Assembly (NCBI GenBank): GCA_950022295.1
Contig: OX465601.1
Location: 112,487,501-112,551,500, forward strand
Direction: 5' to 3'
Length of the DNA stretch: 64,000 nucleotides
DNA from: Bromus sterilis
Lineage: Eukaryota; Streptophyta; Magnoliopsida; Poales; Poaceae
Below are positions 55,613 through 64,000 of this stretch, in pieces. The position numbers and the translations under genes were made by a program. The notes under the pieces are model-generated. The model was not told where the DNA came from. It made no database searches and saw only the letters and a list, made by a program, of their open reading frames with translations. The stretch's first letter is position 1. Each line of letters starts with the position of its first letter.

Positions 55613-58600
55613 TGTGGCACCCCGGCTCAGAGGACTAGAACGCCCCGTGCACCAGCCCAGAGATCAAGTCTTCTAGAACACGACACTGATTGATATAGAA
55701 CTGCTCAACTTTCTATTACCGAAGATAGGGGTACACAAGGTCTATTAAAACGCTAGCGGAGACAGAACTTGCTCCTCAGGCTAGCCTCAGCTCTACACCA
55801 AGCAACAGTATAACTCTCTAGCAGTGGAATATCGACGGCAGCGGAACAATAACGGCGGTGATGAACTCCAATCCACAGGGACACTGGTTGGGACACCTCC
55901 TAGCTCGCAAACACCGGGAACGTCGTCCTACGCATCCAAAGCACGGCCTGCAAATCTGGCATAACACGCCAGGTCAGTACATTGAATGTACTTGCAAGCT
56001 CACAACAACCATGCATCAAAGCAAAACAATAACATGGCAACAGGTTCAAGTATATTAGTGAATTAAACAGGTGAGCAACAATATCATGCAAACAAATGTA
56101 CATCAAGCATATCATCAGCATTAAGACTAATGCACACACAATGGACCCGACATGATCGTCGCATGATCACGTGGCTTACCTCAGAGTCCTTACAGACTCA
56201 AGCACCGGGTCACCTCGTGACCAAACCACATCCACGGGTCGTCGCATGACCAAACGGGTCATCACATGACCATTCAACGGGTTAGGTGTCCTTCGTTACC
56301 ACCCAACCAATCCGGTCATCGCATGACCAGTCCACTTACCACAAACCTACCACCGAACTCATGTTGATCATAAGGTGTGACCTAGTACGAACTGTGTCCA
56401 TTATCGTGGACGCGGCTATTCAAATAGATTTGTGACTCTACAGATTTTGTGCACGTTACCCACATTATGTAGTTCTTCCTCCATCCAGCACCCCGGTACT
56501 TGTCCCACAGGATCCTTGGGACTCGTACCGCAGGAGTCGACTAGGACTTCTCCAACGAGACCGATGCTACCGCGTGTCCCTCTTACCGTATCACCGACAT
56601 CCCGTCTTGGGTAGCCCTATGGTTAGGTGTCCTTCGTTACCACTAGAACCACTCGGCCAAACTTTTGGCAAATGGCCACCTTGTGGAAAATACTGTCCCA
56701 ATGGGGACTAAGCTCATAACAACACTGGCTGTCAAGGTTATCACCACCTACCGGGCCAGGGTAGCGTGTGTGCATAACCTCCCCTCTTTGGTGAAACAAA
56801 TAAGAGATGCCCACTGGTAGACCGAATCAAGGCCTGCCCATACAAGCAAATGTGGCTGCACGGATAAGTCCGGTTCGGTGGCACCTGATCAACTTGTCAC
56901 GAAGCATATCTCCAACAGCGAACACAAGTATCAGGTGCAACATGAGTATCAGATCATAACAATGCATAGCATATTAACATGATAGTTTCAGATATGATCA
57001 AGCACATTTTAGATGGTGAACTTATCCGTTTTACCAAGATTAAGTTATTAACATGGCAATATTATGAATGCAGTTGAGCATAACTTAGGCATAGCATGAA
57101 CTAGCATAGGGATAACATGAGCAACTTAACATGGTGTTGGTGTGTTGTGGTTACGATGATTCATGACATAACATGGCAATGACGTGTTCAAGGCATAGCA
57201 TGGATATAACATAGTATAGTATAGCATAGGAATAGTATAATCAAGGATAGTATGGCAATGATAACATCAATCATAAAGTGGAAACATGATCACGATCAAA
57301 GATGTAAACATATCACTATAAAGCAATTTTAAAAGCATGTCAAAGCTTTGCAAAGGTGCAAAGGGTATTGTGGCTTGCCTTCACCAACAAGGTGTGAAAC
57401 ACCCTCGGTCTCGGTCACCAACAACGCCCTGCAAAAATATTTCAAAACAAAGCAACGGGCAAAAAGTCAAACACAACTTTGACTGGACCAGAAAATAACA
57501 ACATCACAACATGGCGTGAAACCTATGCCAACATGAAGAGGAGCTCGATACGAAACCAACGCAAAAAGAATCAACCCGTTTGGACTTACGGTTGCGGAGA
57601 TACGAAGGTGGGAAGTTCAGGGGCCAATCTGCAAATAAAATACTTGCTTCTGGGTCCCTGGAGGCTGACGTAGGAGGCGATTTTCACAGAATAAGCTTTC
57701 GGTTTACCAAAAGCGCATTTGGGGCTGAAAAGGACTGAAGTACGCCTTCGATCATAGAAAACGTATTTTTGCCTGAAGGAGACGGAAGTGCGCTTTCCTT
57801 AAGGGAAAACGCATTCTGGAAAACGCGCCTCCATCAAAAGAAAAACGGCCCGGGGCCTAAGCGGCTGACAGCGGGGCCCACACGTCAGCTTCTTCTCCTC
57901 CTTCCTCTGTTCCTCATCGTGGAGCAGGGCATGGGCCACGGCTGCGCAGGGCACCGGCGAGGAGAGGGCGCGGAGGCCGGCCCGCAGCCACCTGGAAGGG
58001 GTCCAGCACGGGGGAGGACCAGCTCCCGTACAGTCTGCAAGCCGGGCGACCAGGGCGAGTGTGGCCTCGATCGCGGCTGCCGACGGCCACGGCTGTCACC
58101 GGGCTTGCTGCGGGGTCGCGGTGGCCTAGGGAGGCTGCAGCCGCGGGCTGAGGAGAGGAGAATCTCCGGCTTGCTCCAATTTTGCCGGAGGGAGGAGGTG
58201 ACCGTGGCGCTCTAGGAGGTCAATGGCGGGCTCCGGCACCGGAATTGGGAAGGGGGAATCGGGCTAGGAGATGAGGGGGAGCTGCTGGTGCTCTGGGAGG
58301 CCTAGGGGCAAGCCCTTTTATAGGGGGAGCGAGATGCGAGCTCCGGGCCGTGACAATGGCTAGCGGCCGGGGCGTTCGTCGAGCTGGCGGCCACGAGGGG
58401 GTTCCAGAGTGCTCGGGAGGGGTGGCACTGGAGCGCGAGGTGGACATGAGCTAGACGACGGAGACGCACTGGAGCGCGAGGTGGACGTGACGGCACGCGC
58501 GGAGCGCGGCCAGAGCATGCCATGTGCTTGCACCCCACGCGCACTGGTGCAAGAGATAAGGATTAGCGTGGCCAAAGATGCCTATCATGTGCTCCTTTCC

Positions 58601-59799
58601 ACGCTGATCAATGTGGTACAGCTGGATGGTCAAAAGGGTGAACAGTGTGATCTCTGGTTCACCACAAAGTTGGATACAGCAAACTTGTAGCTTAAGTTGT
58701 GCTCACATGGTGGGGCTCTGGATAGTACCAAGTTGTATTTTGGGATGAGGATAGGAAGGACTATGTTTCTGGAAAGTTTGGGCTCAAAATAATCAATGTA
58801 CATGGTACATCCTTTGCAAATGTAGCAATGTTGCAGAAGGTGTTTGTATTGTGGAATGACTTGTACATAGCTCCCGTAGGCATGATATTTTTCATAGCTC
58901 AGTCATGCAGTAGGATGAGTGTGTACACCAAGTTTCATCTCATTTGGATCAAGATAGCTAGCACTTCCTTTACAAATGTCCAAACAGTCCAGAATGTAAA
59001 GTTGAAGCTAGCATCTCATACAATTGTTGGATTTGGCTGAAAATTGGTGTACTGGGGTTATGTGGCATGGTGCATATGTGTATAAAATTTCATAGCCATT
59101 GGACACACATAGATAGCACTTGATTCACAATGTGGCCCACTGACCAGAAACTTAATATTGACAATGCACTCACATGGGTAATGGGATTTGGCTAATATTT
59201 GGTTTGGTGGGGTTATTTGGTGGTAGGATCATGCTCAAAACGTTCCGAGGAAAATGGGATCCCCTCTCATGCACTTGCTTCACCATGCCCCCTTGCTGCA
59301 TCCAAACTTTGAGAATTTATTGTGGGATTTTGGCTAGTCAAATGGTGGTGGAATTTGGTGGATATCAATGACATGACCATATGAGATTGCACAAAAAGTT
59401 TCACCAGAAATAGATCAAGATAAATGGCACTCCCTTCACAAAGCTCCATTCTGCCCCCACAGACAACTGAATTTTTCTAGAGGAAAAATCCACTTGGGCT
59501 ATGAAATGTTTTTGGAGAAATTGGCAAGATATGATGTCAATGACATGTGGGAATTATTTGGGGGTTTATGGAGAAATATAAATAGGGGTTGCTTCACAAA
59601 CCTCAAATAATTGGAATGTTCCTTTTAATGGAAAAAGGAATATATGGCTTGAATAAAATGGTGGCTTGGATGAGATGGATCAATGGAATGGAATTGGAAA
59701 GGCTTGGATTCAAGGGTCACTTGAGCATGGAAAGAAAATATGCTCAAGTTTCAAGTCCAACGAGGTGATCAAAATCAAATCCAACAGCAAATCCAGAAT
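55613..59799 (-). mobile_element. 5' LTR of element D, outer end truncated
   Basis: It starts TGTGGCACCCCGGCTCAGAG on the plus strand and parallels the left LTR up to about 59799 (AGCAAATCCAGAAT). The last 75 bp or so, including the TGTGACACC terminus, are replaced by unrelated LTR sequence. Confidence 0.88.
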
Positions 59800-60320
59800 C
59801 CCAAACCCCAGTTCGCACGCTTTTGCACAAGGGAACAATGGATCATCGATCGTATTGCTATGGTTAGGCTTTTTCCTTATTTACTATCTTGTATTTGCGG
59901 ATTCTTCCAAGGTGTTTAATCATAAGAGTGCACTTATCTTAGTCTAGAGGGTGTACTAGCATAGATCCACCCACTCAACACTTATCAACACAGCACGTAG
60001 TACCGATACAGAATATGGCGAAAGCACGTGACTATTTCTCCCGTGTGTCCTCAAGAACGCTTTAGCCTCTACAAGTTCAGTTGCTAGGCCTCTACTTTGC
60101 TCGAAAGGATTGGGCCACTTGTTACTCCTCAGTGCCTTTTACTTTGCTCGCTTTTACCTTTTTGTTGCTTATACCCAAAACCCCCTAAAAAGCTATCTTT
60201 CAGTTCCTGCAGCTATTTCTTTACCAAAGTCACTTACCAATACCTTCTACTCCTCGTTGCGTTCGACACACTTATTTATCGAAAACGCTACAAACGATCC
60301 CCTACAGTTGAGGGTCATCA
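59800..60320 (+). mobile_element. 3' part of an LTR (element G, Athila-like)
   Basis: A plus-strand LTR end (GTTGAGGGTCATCA) lies before an Athila-type PBS. Its 5' part is lost at the junction with element D. No coding sequence is present. Confidence 0.7.
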
Positions 60321-60332
60321 AGTACTGTTTTC

Positions 60333-60350
60333 TGGCGCCGTTGCCGGGGA
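60333..60350 (+). other. Primer binding site of element G
   Basis: TGGCGCCGTTGCCGGGGA, the tRNA-Asp type PBS of Athila-like elements, lies twelve bases after the LTR end. It has the same spacing as in element B. Confidence 0.85.
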
Positions 60351-60434
60351 GCGTAGCGCTATTAGTAAGTGAAGCTGGTAAGGAAGTTTTTATATTTTTG
60401 TTTTTTTTGTTTTGCTGTTGCTGCTCTATGTCCT

Positions 60435-60817
60435 ATGGACACCTCTACTCTTGGATCATTGTTTATGAGGAAACGCCCCACAACTGTGGTGGTCACTCCT
60501 ACCCCTACTAAAATTGTTCCTTATAAAATACCGTCCGGTATTATCAATTATCTCTTAGCTAATCGTTATGCAGGAGAAAGACATTCATGTGAACACCTGC
60601 TATATTTATCATAACTATGTTCATTATTTAAGCTTGCAGGTGTGTCACTGGATTTCGTCATGAAGAAATTATTCTCCATATCACTTATAGACAAAGCTTC
60701 AGATTGGTATAAGCTCCTCTATAACTCACATCTACTTAATTGGGAAAAGCTTATGTCTCTATTTTATACAAAGTTTTACCCTCTTCATGAAATTCATCGA
60801 GACAGGAATTACATCTA
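60435..60817 (+). pseudogene. Gag fragment of element G, broken
   Basis: ATG at 60435 (MDTSTLGSLFMRKRP) begins a gag of the same broad class as in element B. It reads HSCEHLLYLS, then TAA (60612-60614). The same frame continues with LCSLFKLAGVSLDFVMKKLF, SLIDKASDWYKLL and LFYTKFYPLHEIHRDRN, the conserved gag core. It is cut at 60817 by a Helitron end. The TAA and the truncation both make it non-functional. Confidence 0.85.
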
Positions 60818-61617
60818 CTAGCTAAATGTCCATGCGTTGCCATGGAACAATAAATTAAGATGTACATGCACTAATTAAAATAGTGAAGAAGTGACGGTGA
60901 TCAAATATACCAAAGTACTCTAAATACACGGATGCTATATAGTGAAAAGTCTTTTTGAATCAATGATCACCAATGCTTATGTATTCATATATGGGGAATT
61001 ACCCTTAAAAATGGAGAATCAAAATCATTAATTATTTACAACAATTTAATCACCAACAGTTTTCATGGCTTCATGCCCATTGTCTTTGTGCATCTACCTG
61101 CATTGAAAACAAAAAAAATAAGGCTATTTCGATTCGAGCTAATCTTGGCTCATAAAAAAAAAATCTTAATAAAATGTTGGAATTGATGATAGTTTTCTAT
61201 CTGATACAGTGCAGGTGGGCCTGTAAAACTTTGACATGTTGTAATCCTACAATCCATTTCGTAAGTTTCCCTACTAATTACAGTCTTCCAAAATAAAGCA
61301 TCCCTTAATTTCTATCATTTACCATTGACGACGAGTACCCCCAGCCAAAACATGTACTATTAGTTACTAAACAGATTCGCCAAAATACAAACTTGAAGGA
61401 TAATATCTGCAAGAATAAATATAGCAATAGCCATCAGTAAGTGGTGAGAAAAAACAAATGTAAAAAACAACTCCGCTAGAAAAATCAATCAAAACCTTAA
61501 CCGTCCGAGGGCCAATCACGGCTGCGTTTCCAACTTAGGTTGTGATGTCACGCTACATTTTCATGCATGAACGCTTCCCCCTGGCTTTGTCCTCCCACAT
61601 GTTGCAAATAACTTTAG

Positions 61618-61714
61618 TACTACCTCTGATCCTAAATAACTTTCGTAAGTTACACTATGAAGTATAACTATCTTAGTTGTTTTTCCAAGACACTTTTTTA
61701 GGATAGGAGGGAGT
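61618..61714. mobile_element. Stowaway-type MITE, about 95 bp
   Basis: Ends TACTACCTCTGATCCTAAATA and TTTTTAGGATAGGAGGGAGTA are inverted repeats with TA at both outer edges. One end has a base change (CTACCTCTG instead of CTCCCTCCG). Confidence 0.75.
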
Positions 61715-63102
61715 AGAACATATGAGCACAGGACACTACAGGATAGTCAATTGAACTTTCTTGGCTGTCAAGAGGCAAGAAACAAACTTACATAGGTCTT
61801 TGAAAAATAAAGTAGAACATGATAATGAGAAAGTGAACTTGCACTGCATCATGCACATAAATATTGTGCATACATTCATCGATGGAGATATTGCTCTTGC
61901 GCACTCATATATGACTGTCCAGCAAAATATTAGAGAAGTAAAGAAGAGAATTTCCCACGAGGTGACAACAAAAATCTAAGCTATGCCAAAAGTATAGAAT
62001 CATGTTTTGGAGGGTACACAATTTGAAAAGAGAAACTCTGAAGAATATATATGTCAAATCTCAGATTATATGCGCACAGGTCAAAAAGAGAAACTATGCT
62101 GAATATGATAATATAATCTCAGATTTGACATGTATTGGATTTGAAGTTGACATGCAATTTAAAAACTAATAAATTTTCATGTGCTCCTCTACACAATCTG
62201 GAAAGAGGAACTCAGAATATACAATGTGGGATATTGCCAAGAACAGTAAAACACATAGCCATCAACTGCTCGTGGATGCAGGTAGCAAAGAAGATCATGA
62301 CAGATGGTCAGATAAAAACTCAGATGGATAGAGGATAGACTGTGAACCGTGCACCTGGATGGCACCAACATGCCTAGCTACCAATCTAACTCCTGAATAC
62401 CGACTACAGAAATTTTTCGCCTGTCTTCAACCTGTCCAAGAAGACAGTACCAAATTGCCTTGAGCTAGTACGTAGGCATATGCACACAACCTTGCATCAT
62501 GCATGCCTGATGTAGACACACGACCTCCTATACCACCTTCTACTCCACCTGACCATCGGTGCCACTGCCCACCATAGTATAAAGAACCGAATTTTTTTTC
62601 ATTTTTATTGTTGCGTCCTCCAACACTGGGCTAAAATGCATGGGAATTTCGATTGTTCTTACGTACAAATTGATCATTGTAATGCCACAAAATGGCACTA
62701 AAATACACCCTGATTTTCTATCAGTAGCGGTAATGTGGTATGGTTAACATTATTAATCTGAAGAACTCACTTGTAAATCACTGACTGAGCAAATTTTTCC
62801 ACCAAACAAAACTAAATATTCTAATTTGTCACCAAATAAAGCAGAATAGTGGACCAACAGTCACCGCAAAGTTAAAACTTGAAACCATGTATTCTCTGCG
62901 GACCACCATACGCAGTATATCCCCTCAGATATTTCCTACCTTTTTTAATTCATAAAAATATGGACAAAATTTACAATAGCATGGTCCATTAATTGTAAAG
63001 GAAATCAGCGTAGTAGCCCAATGTCAGTAATACCTCAATGTTTGTATCATGCAAAGGAAATATAAATGAGAAGCATGGTAATGCAAAAAAATTAATGCTT
63101 AC
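61715..63102. other. Unassigned AT-rich sequence
   Basis: No repeat, transposon end or gene could be assigned. The ORFs at 61761-61979 and 62135-62338 are short and lack motifs. Confidence 0.4.
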
Positions 63103-63242
63103 CTTATATATGCTTTAAAACTTGGAAATAAAATTATGCACTCAAGAGATTCCAATGCAAATAAAAGAGGCATGCCAGAGAAGCACCCAACATTCGTGGT
63201 GAAACTGAAGTGCTCTCTCAGTTCCTGCATCTGAGCTACAAC
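63103..63242 (-). other. Possible captured exon
   Basis: On the minus strand an acceptor-like ATTGTAG is followed by a 140-base stretch open in one frame (AQMQELREHFSFTTNVGCF, SGMPLLFALESLECI). It ends AAG|GTAAGC, a good donor. No further exon of the same gene is convincing, and I do not recognise the protein. Chance is possible at this length. Confidence 0.25.
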
Positions 63243-64000
63243 CTACAATGTGAACATATGTAAATGTGAATATATACATGGTTTGGAAATTTTCCAACCC
63301 AAGAAAAATCTAATCAGAGTAATTATTCTTAACGGCAATCCAGAACTAAAAAGAGAAAAACAATAGTGATCATGAGTTCATGACAAACATGAGCAATTAG
63401 CAAAAAGGGGAACAGTGCGAAGAGATGTATACATATGGAGTGAGAGGGTCATGAGATCCTCACATGGCACTATCATGTTCAACGACCTACACCTTTGTCT
63501 TGCCGCTCGACTGGCGGACATGAGACCCAGCTCTCATTGTATCAACGACTCTATTGCTTCACTGTATAGAGCAGTCGAAAATGGGGATCAAAACTATGTG
63601 TATGGAGTATGGATGTTTGTGAGAGAGGGGAACATGGGATGCAATACCTGAACACACGGACAATGCAAGGATGACTACCGCGTGATGTTGACCGGCCCCG
63701 TTGTAGCAGTGGAGTGAGCCACGACTTGCGTTTCTCTAGTTGACGGTGATGACGTCCATTAGTGCTGCCATGGTCGACCTCAGGCACACGCACGGGAAAG
63801 GGTTTTACCGTAACCATGCTCCCCGTCGATGGACCAACATAAAAAGAGGTCTAGAGTTGACTCATGAGGAAAGTATCATCACATTTTTTTCACAAACTCA
63901 TGACAGACCAACATAAAAAGAGGCCCTAGAGAGCTGCACATTTTCTCAAATTTGTGATACCAAACATTACCAAGGATTAACATGAAGCATAAATGGTACC
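63243..64000. other. Unassigned sequence up to the window end
   Basis: Short ORFs on both strands (63415-63651 plus, 63551-63817 minus) overlap and show no motif. CAAACTCATGACAGACCAAC and AACATAAAAAGAGG occur twice near 63830-63925, a short local duplication. Confidence 0.35.

Larger units (their letters stand above)
47292..59799 (-). mobile_element. Element D: Gypsy-like retrotransposon without pol
   Basis: Two long LTRs (47292-51571 and 55613-59799) enclose a 4.0-kb internal domain. Orientation is minus: the PBS lies next to the right LTR and the polypurine tract next to the left LTR. LTR ends on the minus strand are TGTGACACCC and GGTGCCACA. The right LTR has lost about 75 bp at its outer end, so no target duplication can be read. 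The internal domain encodes no pol; one small ORF follows the PBS. The PBS and CTCGAGGGCAAGAT...AAGGGGGG tract resemble those of chromoviruses. Confidence 0.85.
60818..64000 (-). mobile_element. Reverse-oriented Helitron, 3' end visible, other end not found
   Basis: The gag is interrupted by CTAGCTAAATGTCCATGCG, the reverse complement of a plant Helitron terminus (CGCATGGACATTTAGCTAG, then T). The preceding plus-strand base is A, as the insertion rule demands. I cannot find the 5' TC end, which would appear as GA|T on the plus strand, so the right boundary is given as the window end and is uncertain. The interior is AT-rich and single-copy-like, with a MITE and an exon-like stretch, which fits a Helitron that carries captured gene pieces. 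Confidence 0.5.

Noticed and set aside
63415..63817. Short ORFs on both strands near the right end
   Set aside because: They overlap each other, have no motif and show no splice or promoter support.

Overview
The window looks like a large grass genome, most probably a Triticeae species (wheat, Aegilops or barley group). It is almost entirely nested LTR retrotransposons, with Stowaway-type MITEs (CTCCCTC ends, TA duplications), small Helitron-like elements (A|TCTCTA...CTAG|T) and fragments of an L1-type LINE. I see one gene that looks intact, a five-exon remorin (9216-10776). Family and lineage names are inferred from motifs, not from database matches.

Layout. 1-2855: minus-strand piece of a Gypsy family here called B, uninterrupted. 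2862-3788: broken zinc-knuckle ORF of LINE-ORF1 type. 3972-7936: coding-free LTR element E. About 7940-9215: upstream region of the remorin gene. 9216-10776: remorin, with a Helitron-like element and a MITE in intron 3. 11185-16119: Helitron-like repeat split by a 4.3-kb solo LTR with a perfect 5-bp target duplication. 16121-18505: LINE ORF2 relic split by a 652-bp DNA copy of the 3' half of the remorin gene, flanked by a 339-bp direct duplication of LINE sequence.

19087-46343 is a four-layer nest resolved by target duplications. A B-type LTR (plus strand) received element C (19660-46318, TSD CCATG). C is a Tat-like Gypsy element with gypsy and archaeal-type RNase H plus integrase. C received element B (20745-40013, minus strand, TSD TCGCT), which carries gag-protease only. 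B received element A (23801-34838, TSD TTTGG), a chromovirus with 4.3-kb LTRs and an RNase H-integrase-chromodomain ORF.

46370-47291 is part of another LTR. 47292-59799 is minus-strand element D, with about 4.2-kb LTRs and one unusual small ORF just after its primer binding site. 59800-60817 is the end of an LTR with PBS and a gag fragment, cut by a reverse-oriented Helitron end at 60818. The rest is mostly unassigned, with one MITE and one possible captured exon.

Most interesting: (1) a B3-domain-like protein on the antisense strand of element C, between integrase and 3' LTR, with its own TATA box; (2) a small ORF in the gag position of element D whose pattern resembles a double-stranded-RNA-binding fold; (3) the remorin fragment with its 339-bp flanking duplication, which looks like break repair with filler DNA; (4) the left end of element A, a relic of a three-LTR tandem trimmed at a 4-bp microhomology. 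No LTR element in the window shows a reverse transcriptase domain, so any movement would need help in trans.
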